Assembly: GCF_029227915.1 (NCBI RefSeq)
Contig: NC_079880.1
Coordinates: 9,697,501 to 9,761,500, forward strand
DNA: 64,000 nt
Origin: Hydractinia symbiolongicarpus
Lineage: Eukaryota; Cnidaria; Hydrozoa; Anthoathecata; Hydractiniidae
Direction: 5' to 3'
Of this stretch, positions 1-13,282 are shown piece after piece. Made by a program: the position numbers and the translations under genes. Positions within the stretch are counted from its first letter, which is position 1; every line of letters starts with the position of its first letter. The notes under the pieces are model-generated. The model did not search any database. It saw only the letters and a list, made by a program, of their open reading frames with translations, and was not told the DNA's origin.

Positions 1-384
1 TGCAAGTTCAAAATAATACCACGGGATAATTTGTTTCAAATAACGAAACAACATTGTAGAAGTTCTGTACAAAACAGGTTGCTGGCAACCTAGGTATAGG
101 GAACAAAATTACACACGAACAAGAACCTGAAATCTTTTAGCCTGCAAGGGCTTTTTATTTATATATTAATATACGGGCAAAGACACATTTCGTTATTTCT
201 AACATGAAAAATAAATAATGAAATTAACAAAAACAACCTCAGAATGATTTTTTAAGTTTTTAAGTTTTTTAAGTAGATACTTTCACGGGCTTAGATAACC
301 AGTTAATTTAATTTAATATTTAGAACTTTATCACAAAATGCACTTGCTAATTAACTGACTTGCATACCTTGCTTACTTTTCTAG

Positions 385-3300
385 ATATATTGCCAGGTTG
401 AGTCGTATTATAACAAAACTCCAGCAATAAAAAGTGCTCCAAGAAGAAGCGATTATTTTTTTGCTGGCATAAAGGCAAGTAAATTGTACTTAATTTTGCA
501 AAACAAACTTTAAGAATCATCTTATTTACAAATTATAACATAAAATACATAGCACAACCGTAATTCTACATTAATTTCTTTTTGATTCTATTTTATGAAA
601 ACACCATGAAATACTATGAGAAAAATAGGTAGTTAATGTTAAGGTATAAAAAAAATAATTGTTTACATTTAGATTTCACCAACCATCATTGATATATCCG
701 AAAAGGATAAACCAGTAATAATTAACGTAACGGCCACTGTACCTGTTACTTGTCAGCAAAAAATAGAGAATTGTAAAGTAGAATTGGAGATTGCTCAAGA
801 CAATAGAGAAAGTGTTATGGAATGGTGTGTCCTCGAGTTTAATGCTAGTCAAACTAAAACTATACAAGTTGCTCCCATGCGTGATTTTGTCAACGATGGA
901 AATAAAATCATGCACATATCTTTTCACGTTCCGGATTATTACCCCGCAGTTGACTGGCTTAACCACACCAAAATCCCAGATGTACTGGTAAGTTCCTTAC
1001 TTACCAGTCCGATAGACAAATTTTTCGTACTTAGTTTCTCCACTGGCAGCAACTCCTGCCTATCCTCTAACCCATTTTATATTAATGAGAAAATAAAGTC
1101 TCTGATTGTGACTTTTATAAAAACAAAATTGTTCACTGTGCAAAATTGGTCAAAAACAGAAGAGAGACTAGAAAATGGAGCTTTGTGCAAACGAAGTGCA
1201 TGATTGAAACTGACGAATACTTATTCCAGCTTCTTGTACGCTTAGTAACTTATGCAGCTATAACTAGCCGGTTAGCGATACTGTGTATTAAAACCAAACA
1301 GTGTTTATAAACCTTGTATACTATTCAGGGTTTTTTCAAATTGCAACTCTTCGCAGCCGTTTCGGTCATTTTTGTGAAGAAAAATGAAAGCTTTAGGTAG
1401 GCAACGTTGATTTGTTGCAACACTCTGCCATGGAGTGGATCTGATGCATGGAAGAAACCAAATATATTATCAAGGGTGTTAAGCAATAGGATAAAATTGT
1501 CCATCAATCCTTAAGATAGTTTCTTCCTTTAATATACCATTTCTATACCCTTTTGTGTTGAGAATGAGTAATTAATATTAAGGTTAAAACAAGGAATATA
1601 AGGACCAGTCGATGCTCATCCGACGGTGACCCACATATTAAAACATTTGACAACGTCTATTACGACCATTACTTCATTGGCGATTATGTGTTGGTGGAAA
1701 GTAAGGCACGCTTGTTTCAGGTAATTTGTTTTCATTTAATTTTTTTATGATAGCTTTTTTAACTTTTCGGACCTTTTTTCTTTGATCTAATATCCTATTT
1801 TTTTTCCTTACCTCAAGGTGAGAATATTAAGAAAAAATTATCAAAAGTCTACAAATGCGATATTGTATCTTTGTACTAAAGATTAAATTTACTTTTTTGC
1901 TTGCTCAGTCAGGCGTGTATGTCAATCGAAACGATATGATAAGGATGGAACTTCAATAATTTTGAATTTATATGATGAATATTTTCAGCTAGGCTGCTTC
2001 TTTCCAGCTGCATGTTTTTTTTTAAATCTTCGTTAAATTTACAAATTTTATTATATAAAAGTCAGGAGAAGTTACTTTTATTGTTCCCGCGATGCTGTCG
2101 CTTTGCTATGGCAAGTTTAAGGATAATTACCATTGTTTATTTTATTTAAAATTGTATTTATTCTAATTATTCACTTAATAATAAGAACAAATAACAATAA
2201 ATTTTAGCAGATTAATGAAAGTGGAAATTTTGTACTGTTTCTTTTAAAACTTTAGGGCCTATAAGTTGTTTTTTGTTTTTGTTAACAGCATTATTTACTT
2301 TCCATAAAAAATTGTCCTAATAAAGTAGACATGACTTAATTTTAAAGGTAATGTGTTCCCAATTCTGGTTTTTGACATTGGTTTTGTTGATTTTAAATTT
2401 TCACTTCTTGCAGATTGCTCTCCTTGACATTTCAGATTTAAGTATTTTAAAATTCTCAGCAAAGACAAAAAACGTGACAAAAAACGTTTTTAAATACAGC
2501 AATTTAACAACGCCATCCTCTCCTAAGAACTATCACCCGAAATGTAAAAAACTTAGATTTACCTAGCCAGGAGACATAGAATAATTTTTCTTACCACCGG
2601 GAAATCGAAATTGCTAAGATGGAAAAATTACGCTGGATTCCATTTGATTTTTCTGCGGTCTAAATACTGACCGTACTCTTTTGATTGGTTATTTCTATTA
2701 TTCTTTGCTCACGTGGTCAATATCGGAAAATCCTTTGTTTTGAGCGCGAATAGCCTCCCTTACCTAAACAAATATAACTAATTCTTAAATTTTTGAAGAG
2801 AGTAAGTCGTAACCACGCCGATTTTGTGTTGATTGGTTGATTGTTATTTTGGGTTTGCTAAATTGGACTTGAATTTTAGTACTTTCCTCCGACATTTCTC
2901 TGTGTGTAACCTTTCATTGAGAGAAAATAAATTTGACATCCTTCAAAAAATCCAGCAAATTTATTATTAACTGACTAGTCGATAAAGCCCGTGGAGAAAT
3001 CCACTTAGGCAGAAGTACAATGGAAAAATAGGTTGTTTTAGATTTTTTGCTGACGTCAACAGTGCAGGTACAAAAAAAATTGGCCAAGTTTAGTTTATTC
3101 GTTGCCTATAACGTGTAAAGGTTAAAACGCTGATCACAATAATGTATAGGATCATATGTATTCGACAAAAGCCTAAGGAGATATAAGGTGTTAAAAATTT
3201 TGTTCAGCAATGGCCTGTCAAACCCAAAAATTTATTTTCAAGAAATTTGTGTACCTATTGCCTTCATCGTATAGATCTTGAAACGCTGATCAAGAAAATG

Positions 3301-6300
3301 TATAGGATCGTGTACTTGAGACAAACGGATGCAAAGATATTAGGGTTTAAAGGTTTTTTTATGACGTCATTTACCCGTCCATTCCGAAACGGATTTGGTG
3401 ACCCAGGTTTGGAAAACTTTCCCAACTTGGTCCCAGGTAGTCCCTAGTTACCCGCGCAGGAGATGACGTCAGTTATTTCCACCCGTTTCCAAGTTATTAA
3501 GCCTTAATTTTAAAAGTGCAATGCATTGGCTTCACTAATCTTAATATACTTTCCTTTGACGTCAATATTGCTTTAACGTCAAAGTTTGGTAATTTACAGA
3601 ACAAATTTATAGACGATGTTTTATAGACTTTATCAAAGAAATTTTATCCACTTTGCAAAAGTCACAGACAGACAGAACTGGCGTATTATTATAGAGACTA
3701 GTCGATAAGGCCCGTGGAAAAATCCACTTAGTCCGGGGGACAATGGTAAAATAGGTTGTTTTAGATTTTTTGCTGACGTCTGAAGTGCAGATACAAAAAA
3801 TAATATTTGGAGAAGTTAGTTTATTCGTTGACTGTAATGTGTAGAGTTTGAAACGCTGATCAAAATAATGTATAGGATCATATATTTTTCAAGGAACACC
3901 CAAGGAGAAATAAGGGTTTAAAAAGTTTGCTGACGACAGCATTGGCCCGTCAAAAGTCAAATTTTTTTTTAAGAAATTTGTACACCTGTTGCCTTCATCG
4001 TATAGATCTTAAAACGCCGATTAAGAAAATGTATAGGATCATGTATCTTTGACAAACGGTTGCAAAGATATTGGGATTTAAAGGTTTTTGATGACGTCAT
4101 CAACCCGTCTATTCCGAAACGGATTCGGGGAACCAGGTTTAAAAAACTTACCCAAATTTGTCCCAGGTGGTCCCTAGTTACCCACGCGGTGAAAAATCAT
4201 TGACGTCACCACCTTGTTTCCAAGTTATTTGGCCTCAAAGTTTTAAGTGCACTATAATGGCCTCCTTAACTTAATATAGGATATTGACGTTAACGTAGTG
4301 TTATTGACGTCGCGCCGTAACGTCAGAAAATTTAACATATTAGACATGCATTTTTCGGTTACTTCAAAGGAAATTTCGGTAACATCAAAGGAAAATGAAC
4401 ACATCAACTTTGCCTGTCACAGAGACACGGAACTGGCGTATTATTATATAGACTAGTCGATAAGGCCCGTGGAGAAATCCACTTAGGCAGGATAACAGAG
4501 AAAAACAACCGTCATTTAAATTTTGATGACGTCAGCAGAGACATGTCAGAACACAAATTGTTTTTTTTCAGAAATGTGTATGCCTGTTGCCTTCATCGTA
4601 TAGATCTTGAAACGCTGAGCAAGAAAATGTATAGGATCATGTACTTTTGACAAACGGTTGCAGAGATATTAGGGTTTAAAGGTTTTTTAATGACGTCATC
4701 AACCCGTCCATTCCGAAACGGATTCGGGGACCCAGGTTTGGAAAAATTACCCAAATTGGTCCTAGGTGGTCCCTAGTTACCCACACGGTGAAAAATCATT
4801 GACGTCACCACCTCGTTTCCAAGTTATTTGGCCTCAAAGTTTTAGGTGCACTGTAATAGCTTCATTAATTTACTATAGGATATTGACGTTAAAGTAGTGT
4901 TATTTTCGTCGCGTCGTAACGTCAGAAAATTTAACATATTAGACATGCATTTTTCGGCAACATCAAAGGAAAATGGAGACATCCACTTTGCCTGTTACAG
5001 ACACACGGAACTGGCGTATTATTATATAGATAGCTATTTTAACCGGTTTATACGGGAAATATTTTGTGGCAGCCAGAAAATAAATTTTAAGCGGGACAAA
5101 AAATATTATAGATTTCTGAATCCTAAAATCTACTAAGCTCATTACTATATTCTTCCACGCTTTAGGTAGCCTAGTTAACTAAGCTTTCTTCTTCGAGTTC
5201 ATAAAATGAGTTTCTCTGAAACTAAAGCTTAGACGCAAACGAATGACTCAGCGGAAACCCCGAGTTTAAATTGGACAATGCGACTAATCGCTTCGGAGGC
5301 CATTTTAATTTATCTGTGAGTTGTTTACCAAGCTTGGCCACATCTTACTGTGGAAAAAACTTCATAGTTTACTAATGTTTGTTAGGGCGAATGAAACCAC
5401 TCAATGGAATATTCGGATGAAAAGGGCTTTCCCCGACATGGACACGTGAGCAAAAAACAATAGAATTAGCCAATCAAAAAGCGCGGCTAGATTTTGGCCG
5501 CAATAAAATCGTTTGATACCCAGCGTAATTTTTCTTACCTTAACTACTCCGATTTCCCGGTGGTAAGAAAAATTACACGGGGTCTACGTTTTGAGTCCCT
5601 TTTTCATATAATACTACGAGCTTCGAACGATGAAGTTTGTTATGATTAGATGGCGCCAAATTTAGCTCTAGCTTACATAAAAACTGAACTTATAAGAAAT
5701 ATCCAAGTTCTTATTTTTTCTGCATTCTAACTCACTTGAAATCCTTGCCTTCAACATCTATCTTCAATAACCTTTAGAATTTACAGATCCAAAACCCTAG
5801 ACAAGAGCATTTATGACTCTATTCCTCGGCCTGAAAGTTGCACTTTAAGTCGTTAGAATTTTAATACAGGTTCATGTGAGAACACGCCAGTGTGACAGTG
5901 TTGCGTGTAATTGTGGAGTAGCTGTAAGAGAAGGCAACGACGTCATTGTTATTGATATGTGTCAAGACAATATCCCTCGGGTGAGATTTGCGAGCACAGA
6001 TGAACCACAAGTCGGAACGATCATAGAAAGAAATGATAATGGCAAAATCTTTGTTGTAAGTAACTGTTTCTTGGCATGCTGGGATAGCTGCGAATTTAAT
6101 ATTTGCCACATTATTTTCATACAACCTCGATATTAGTTTAATTTCTTAATGAAATGATTTTAAAAAACGTTAAGTATACTGTTAATTGAACATTTGTATG
6201 CGTAGCTGTAGATATTTGAAAGTTGTGTATGTATGTGTAACGAATTAGAAGAATTATTTAGACAAACCATAAGGGACAGACTCGTATTCAATGAGTTGTA

Positions 6301-9300
6301 TATTGCTTCTAAAGATTCTTTTTCCATGGAGTAAACTAATTTATTTTGTGTATAAGACCATAAGTTTCCTTAAATTCGATTTTCGTACCAATTTATTTAT
6401 TTGCTTGCCTTGGAAAGTATTTTACATTTCATGTCTCTGCAAGACACACATTTCATATCCCATCACCAAACTCGCTTAGTTCTTTAACTTTTGTAAAATC
6501 AAGTATAAAAATATTTATCTCAAAGTATCAAAAATATTTATCTCAAAGTATCACTTCGTAAATAAAGTGATGGATCGTAGCACAAAATGCTCTAAAAATA
6601 CTCTTATGTTACAAATGGCGTCCCCGCAGGCTAACAGCAACAAAGTTATTATAGCCCATATATGCCTATGTCTATTTTGAACCACAGCCAAGGATGCAAA
6701 GTGTCTATTAATTTCTTTTTCGGATTGTGACTTCAAATTTCAAAAAGTTATACAAAGTCTTAAAGTTTTAATATAGCTTTTGTTTTTCTTTAAGGTTAAC
6801 TTTCCTTCTGGAGCATTTGTAAAATTTCAAGCAATAAATTGGACAAATCATTGGTTAGCAAATATACAGGTCCAAGTCCCATCAGATGAGTATGAAAGTA
6901 CCGCAGGACTGTGTGGCAATTTTGATGTTAATACGAAAAACGAGATGGAGGCTAAAGATGGAACGGTTTTTACAGGAAAGGAACATCAGAAAAATTTTAC
7001 TGAAAGTTGGAAGTGGGTATTTTAAGTAACTGCCTATTTTATTGAAGTTTCTAATACCTAGCAATGATACGAAATCGCTTATAATTTCCGTAGAATCCCA
7101 GTCGGTGAAAGTTTATTTTACTACAAAGGAGGTCATTCAAAATGTTTACCTAGTCGTGCTGACAAATATTGCGTATGTGGAAAAAACAAGGTCATTGAAT
7201 GCCTGAATAAATTTTCTGATGGACCTAAGTACACACACGAAAACGCAGTGGTGATAGGAATTCAGCATCCAAGTAAGTTACACATTGATACGCAATGAAT
7301 AGTTTTACGAGAGAAATCCCAAACCTCTGTACAATCGTTAACATTTAAACCATATTTCTTTTAGTTTTCGACCATTGTCATCGTCGTGAAAAACGTTCTG
7401 TTGCTGATAAAAGTTTCATTACTTTGCCAGATGATGGAGACACAGGAATATATATTTACGATCCCAAACAAACTAATGGTACGATAGCAGATTTTCCAAC
7501 TAAAACTGGAAAAACTAGAACCGGTACGGAGTACAAATGCACGAAAGCGCTTCAAGAGTCGTCTGCAGGAAAGGCCTGTATGAGCCAAATAAAAGGATAT
7601 GATATTAGTGGATTTGTTGATCAATGTGTGTTAGACGTACAGGTAGGACAATTTAATTTAATACATAACTCGGCTATGAAAAAAAATTATAAATAAAAGA
7701 TACAACATTTGAAAGATAACTACAAGGCCATAATGATAAAGTTGCAAAATGCTCATGGAAGATAGAGATCTAAATAAATACAGATTTAATTACCGTCTAA
7801 CTTAATTATTGTATTTTAGATTCACACCAGTAATTAAGACACTAAATTTAATCTCTTTAATAATAGCCCTCAACCTCGTTCCCAGGGCATTTTGCCTTGT
7901 TGATAAAGTTGATAACGACTCCGTAATAACGGCTAAGAGGCCACAAGACCCTGGGGACGAGGTTGAATAGCCGTATTCCGTCTGTCTGTTTGTGTGCTAG
8001 AATAAGTCGTATTAAGGAAACACGAAATGCGATATATAAAAGACGGGCGAACCCGCGAATTTATCCGCGGGATACTGACTAGCCTAATTATAATACGTCT
8101 GTTTGTAACGCAAAATGGTAACCGCAGTAGTGAGGCCCACAAAATGCGGTAAATATAGGATGGGTAAACCAGTAAATTAATTCACGGGCCATGAATTAGT
8201 TAAGTAAAATATTACTTTACTCCTGTTTGGAAATCAGAAGAATCTAAAATATTGAAAAATGAAATTTTTTTAGCTCTGACTTCTCCGTATTAATATCACG
8301 TTCGTTATTTCTGCAGGTAACTGATGATTATGAAGTTAGCACTGCATCAGCTATTACTGCAATGACTGGTGATTGTGAAGAAATAACATTAAAAGAATTA
8401 AAATACTGGAAGAAGGATTCCACTGGAGTAGTAGTACCTCCTGAAGAGATTGGAAGCAGCCTTTGCACAAATGAGTGCAGTGGTCATGGAACTTGTGAAA
8501 ATGCCACGTGCATTTGTAAAGAAGATTACATTTCTTCGGACTGCTCAATCAAAAAAGGTACTTATAGGCAAAAAAAATTGATAAAAATGGACCAGATTTT
8601 GGCTCAATAATGTATTTTATCGATCGTATTTTTTTATCGGTCGGCTCCTTTACCAACTTGTTTTGTGTCTATTAAGTTACCGATTTTTATTTTTATTTTT
8701 AGTGCATTAAAAACAAAAACACTTAAAAATAGTATTATTCATATTTTTTAAATATGTTTAGTCATGCATTTTTGCTTCAAATATTGCTCTTTGGTAATTC
8801 TTACAAAAGTTCGTAGGCCAAAACGGCTCAATTCTGCTCAAGGGATTAAGGCTTTTGTGACACGTATGTAATTAAAGTAAAATTTAAAGTTTTAAAACGA
8901 AAGATGTTAATACTGAACAGCCAGTAATTAGATATCAAAACAGCTACAATCGTGGACAAAAATATTGAGACTAAGGCAGTTTTTTGGTGGCGAACTTCGA
9001 AATTCGTTGTCTTGTCCCAACATATTGTGACCACGATTGTAGCTGTAATGATTTGAATAGTCTAATGATTGTCTTCAAGATCAAAGTCTTCTTTCTTAAA
9101 GGTTCAATTAATCTTCTTTTATTAAAGGAAATTTTTTTTAACAATAGGACAAAGTCCAAGGCTATATGGAATACCATTTCACGGGCTTTGTGATATCCGA
9201 AAAAGAGATTGCATTCGTACAAGAGTCAAGGGAGCAGATTTTATTGACTCAAAGAATTTGTCGTGTCACATCACAGAAGTAATTGTAAGTTGTAGTTTTA

Positions 9301-12237
9301 TAAATGTCCAATAAACCTTAACTAATTTATAGAATGGTTGATGTATTAGAAATCAGTGCACTTCGACCAAAAATACATAGCTAGAGCTTTATAATCCAGG
9401 AAATGATTTTACACGAAATAAGAATACAAATACAATACAGAATAACAATATAATTAAATAGTTGCAACTCAAAAACCTCATATTTTTATTGCGGCGGTCT
9501 ATTAATAATAAGAAATGAAACTGTCTTAAGTACGGAATTTCAACGGGTAAATTAATTAAGTGTGCATTATAAACAATGCAGAACAAATAAACGTTCTATT
9601 GTTTAATTTACTTTGGTAAATCGAGAGAACATTACATAACTCATTATTCACAAAGCATCTTCATTTTAGATCAGTGACAAGCCATATGTTATAACGAAAC
9701 GCAATAGCACAACTGGTGGTCAATTACTCAGTTTTGGTGAAATAAGTTGCTTCATGCCTCAGACACCTGTTGAAATTAATGGAAATCCTGCAACATCTTA
9801 TGGAAAACCAACTGGAGGATTTCTTATCAAAGTTTCAAATAACGGTGTGAACTTTACTGAAAACAGCGCATTGTTTTTGGTTTATGATTCAAAATGCATG
9901 GAGTGTAACAAAAATTACGAAAGTTGTTTTCAAAAGGTAAAGACCAGTAATTAATATTTTATAAACAAAAATTAGTTTCAAAAGAAAATAGAAAATAGAA
10001 TACCGTTTTAAAATTAGAGAAATAATTCGTCACGAATAATGTATTGTAATTCAACAATACAATAATTATTCACCGTTGTAAACATTAGTTGTTTTGCAGG
10101 AACAAAACGCAGGTTCTTTTATTCTTGTAGCGAAATTCCTGCAAAATAAGAAACTACTGCTTTGCACATGGTGACGCAAATCCAAGTGACTGGTGTCAGA
10201 TTTGTAATCCAGCACAATCTCTGACAGGTTTCGTCAAACGAACAGGTAAGCAATTATCCAGTGGTAGTTGCCGGGCTTTACTTGCTCTTAGCTGCTATTA
10301 AAAGTGACGCATGGCCTGGTGATTATGAAGTATGCTTTGTAATCACAAGGTCTGTGGTTCAGTCCCCAGCGCGGGCATGTTTAGCTAGTTTTCTTACCGC
10401 AGCATGCCATGTGATTGCAATGCCGCTGTATACTTAATGTATACATTCGAAACACAGGTCCCACATTAATAACAGGGTTTCCAACATTGAAATGGCTATA
10501 TCCTGTATAAATATTCGGAATAATAATAAGTATACACCTCCCATTTACAAAAGTTTTAAACTACCAAGATAGAACATATGTTTTGTAATTGAAACAGTTA
10601 AGCAATTAAATATTTACTGTTATTTACGTATATTGCTTGCGCATTAATTTTGCATTGTTTTCTATTAAAATTATCATTTAGACAACAAACCTCCAGTCTT
10701 CAGTGGTACCAACCTTAATCTAAGGTCATTTAGAAAACAAAAGTGGAGACATGTGATATCCGCATCTGATCCGGAGATGCAGAGATTGCGTTACGAACTT
10801 GTTGGTGAAAATTATGGTATGACAGTCTCTTCACATGGTGTTTTAACATGGCATCCAACAAAAGCTGGAAGATATGAATTTATAGTAAAAGCAATCGATC
10901 CATGCGGGTTAAGCACCACACGAAACTTTGTGAATGATGTAGAGATATGTTCATGTGAAGGACAGAATGGTGGGATATGCATATGGCAGGGTGACAAAAG
11001 TGTTTGCAAGTGTCCCGAGGGATGTAAAGGAGAAAGGTGTGTAACTTCCATAGATAATATTTATCTTATACAAGAATTTACACATTTTTAGACCGTGTTG
11101 CTCAATAAAACCTTGCTTATTTGCTCCTTTAACTACCAAAATTGGAATTACAGTTCAATGCTTAAATATAAACATTTTTAATTATGTATATTTTTGTAAG
11201 TCTTTTATTTATTATGCCAACAACACTTACTTTTTGACCAGATAGATAACTTAATGATATTATCAGATAGTTACAGTAAGCAGAGAATAGACAAATTTCC
11301 TGGCTCTATTATAAATATTTGACACCATTCTAGATGTGATGAAGCTGCAGACGGAAAACTTTGCAAGATAAAAAGTAAGTTGTATATGACATTAAACATT
11401 GATAAAAATAACTGCATCATTATTATTACCCTTTTTTTATTGGTTGGTCTATACAAGAGGAAATCGAACGGCGTCATAAGGTATAGAATAACACAGCAAG
11501 TGGAAAGAATGCTCATCAATGATAATAAACGCCTTTCTAATAAGAATAGGTTCAATAGAAATATTATGTTACGACACAACATGTCTATTGTCTAGAACAA
11601 TGAAGATATAAGAATAATGATCACCCTGGTAAACAAAATCGATATTCTCCTAAAAGTGTGTAATAATGATAAAATTAATAAATTATTCATTGCCCTACTG
11701 ATTAAAAATTAGAAGGAAAACTTAATAACAACACGGTGTTTAGGAAAACAGGTTCTTTTTTACATAGCATTATCTTTGACATAAAAAATCAAAACCATGA
11801 TTAAGTTCACAACAGGCTTTTCACCAGTCAGTATCCGTTTAGAGTCAAACATCTAATACTTTTCTCTGGTCTTTCTTAAGATAGAAATATTGTTTGAAAT
11901 TTAGATAACACTAGCATAGCTTTAATATGTTCTTGTTGTTTTAGAAACTACAGTTGAGCAGGCTTCCACTTCTGATAACACCATCACTGTAATTGCTGTG
12001 CCTGTCGTGGGTGCAGTCATTTTAATTTTGGCAATTTTGGGTGCCATTTTTCTGTTGTACCGGAAGCAGCATAGACAATCGCTAAATATCAAATCAACAG
12101 TTAATCAAACATCTGACAAGAAAGCCAAACTTGATAATAATGGAGTGGTTGCATACAATTCAGATGGAAGCGATAAAGTAGCTATCGGCGGATTCAGGAA
12201 GAATGTTGCCTTAGTCAACGAGGGCTACTCGAATTGA
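385..12237 (+). CDS. VWDE-like: VWDE-like membrane protein (vWD + EGF domains), 3' 14 exons, 5' partial
   Basis: Exons read by hand: 385-474, 673-987, 1583-1720, 5870-6055, 6795-7012, 7094-7272, 7365-7642, 8317-8557, 9148-9284, 9670-9936, 10131-10245, 10682-11036, 11334-11374, 11945-12237. They sum to 2853 nt and stay in frame through phase 0, 1 and 2 junctions to TGA, giving 950 residues. The vWD domain spans about residues 146-316: it opens with SSDGDPHIKTFDN and has TAGLCGNF near 283. An EGF-like module with CSGHGTC lies at 518-544. A cadherin/Ig-like segment (PPVFSGTN to HGVLTWHP) is followed by a second EGF-like module near 800-835. A membrane span covers about 867-892, and the cytoplasmic tail has 57 residues. 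The order matches vertebrate VWDE (von Willebrand factor D and EGF domain protein), so an extracellular or adhesive role is likely; the precise function is unknown. The 5' exons lie outside the window. Intron 1 uses a GC donor. Confidence 0.9.
475..480 (+). other. Non-canonical GC splice donor of VWDE intron 1
   Basis: Exon 385-474 ends AAAG and is followed by GCAAGT. Apart from the C, this is a perfect donor consensus. The next exon (673) needs phase 0, and only this cut gives it. The nearby GT at 479 would leave phase 1 and break the frame. Confidence 0.6.
2581..5576. mobile_element. 3-kb inverted-repeat element in VWDE intron 3
   Basis: The ends are imperfect inverted copies of about 180 bp (2581-2760 and 5390-5576). 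Both start TAATTTTTCTTACCACCGG going inward and share CTCACGTG and TTTTGATTGG blocks in the same order. The right end also contains a perfect 15-bp inverted repeat, GTAATTTTTCTTACC at 5525-5539 and its complement at 5562-5576. No transposase ORF is present. Three tandem family A units (2973-5030) sit inside. It could instead be two independent MITEs in opposite orientation. Confidence 0.55.
2973..5030 (+). repeat. Three head-to-tail copies of a short hairpin repeat (family A)
   Basis: Units start at 2973, 3696 and 4451 and run about 723, 755 and 580 bp; the third has an internal deletion. Each begins GACTAGTCGATAA, then a hairpin GTGGA-GAAA-TCCAC (loop AAAA in unit 2). Each ends with ACTGGCGTATTATTATA just before the next GACTAGTC. 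The units carry TGACGTCA palindromes, for example near 3051, 3361, 3465, 4091, 4527 and 4690. They do not code for protein. Tandem, hairpin-bearing, direct-end structure is reminiscent of Helentron-associated short elements; this is inference. Confidence 0.75.
7871..7965. mobile_element. 95-bp MITE with 16-bp inverted ends
   Basis: The left end CAACCTCGTTCCCAGG and the right end CCTGGGGACGAGGTTG are inverted repeats with one mismatch. A half copy with the same GGGGACGAGGTTG end occurs at 19085-19101. It lies in the VWDE intron between exons 7 and 8. Confidence 0.7.
7968..8195 (-). repeat. Two reversed copies of short hairpin repeat family B
   Basis: Read on the minus strand, each copy shows a CCCGTG/CCGCGG hairpin, then a GGGTTCGCCCGTCTTTTATA-like block, then the ACAGACAAACAGACGGAATA end. 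Related copies occur at 23316-23490, 48468-48606 and 52327-53090. It lies in the VWDE intron between exons 7 and 8. Confidence 0.55.
10305..10533 (+). mobile_element. tRNA-derived SINE, copy 1 (VWDE intron 11)
   Basis: An A-box-like TGGCCTGGTGATTATG at 10312 and a B-box GGTTCAGTCCC near 10355 have pol III promoter spacing. An unrelated body follows and ends AATAATAATAA. A reversed copy with the same body and tail is at 17272-17526. It cannot be a functional tRNA, because no cloverleaf 3' half is visible. Confidence 0.65.
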
Positions 12238-13282
12238 AAAAGGGACATTGCGTATTTTAATTGTTACTTAAGAACTTGATTACTAAGTGATATTGAAATG
12301 ACTATTTAATCATCTTTAAAAAAAGTTTGAAAATATATTAATAGAAAATAATTCATGTGAGGAATAAGACCAAGAATGATTTTTAATATAATTTAATCCT
12401 GTGATCATCATCAGTTCTGAAAAAACATTACAAGTTGAATTAGATTACAGAATTCTAAAGCGCCATGTATACTTTTATGCACAAATTAATTACTGTAGGT
12501 ACGAGAAACAAAAATTTAAAAGTGGTATTAATCCTTAAATAGCCACCATAGGCACAATGTTTTTACCAAATCAAAAAAATATCTAATTGCATCTTTAAAA
12601 CGATGTTTCACATTTCATTTGATTATGCGTATTTTAGAACATATTTGGTATTATAAAACAATTTAAATAGTTAATTTGAACAGTTATTGTTGTTGTGTTT
12701 CAATCATGGCTAAATTAGTAGTAACACAGATAAGAGTGTTTTTTGTCAATTTGACTGACCTATCGTTCAAAAAGATAATTAAAAAGAAACCTACAATGTT
12801 TATACAGGAGGGTTTTAAAAAATTCTTGATAATATATGAAAAGACAATGTCGCCCTTCGGAATGAATAGCCACTCTTACCAAATTAAGTTTCTCTTTCTA
12901 GCTATCCATCATTTTCTTTTGTGTGATATACGTAATTCTTTTTGGCGCCAATAATTAGTTTTTTAGTTTATTATTTAATGTGTGTAATCCTTTTAGAAAT
13001 GTTTGATTGCTACATAATGTTGAAATAAATTACAAGTAATGCAAAATTGTCTTGTTCACGTAAAACAAGTACCTTAGAAGTCAAATACCGTATCACACTT
13101 TCTTTATTTATTGGACAATACTATTTCTTCATTTATAGCCACCTGTATTTGCTTTAATTACCATTTAAATCTGCAATAATACATTCAGCACTCTTAAAAA
13201 GCCAGGAAAAATTAAATGTATGACTGACGGGTAATGTGGAGCAACAGTTTCCTTGCCATTGAAAAAGTTATCACAATTTATG
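12238..13282. other. 3' flank of the VWDE-like gene
   Basis: AT-rich sequence without supported coding. A possible polyadenylation signal (AATAAA) occurs at 13024. The open frame at 12676-12954 has no recognisable domain and low-complexity composition, so I do not call it a gene. Confidence 0.4.

Noticed and set aside
784-1203. 139-residue continuous frame
   Set aside because: Only 673-987 is exon. A strong GTAAGT donor at 988 ends it, and the remaining codons are intron.
7424-7696. Frame running past 7642
   Set aside because: The coding part ends at the GTAGGA donor at 7643; the tail is intron read-through.
10305-10380. Functional tRNA gene
   Set aside because: A and B boxes are present but no full cloverleaf can be drawn; it is a SINE head.
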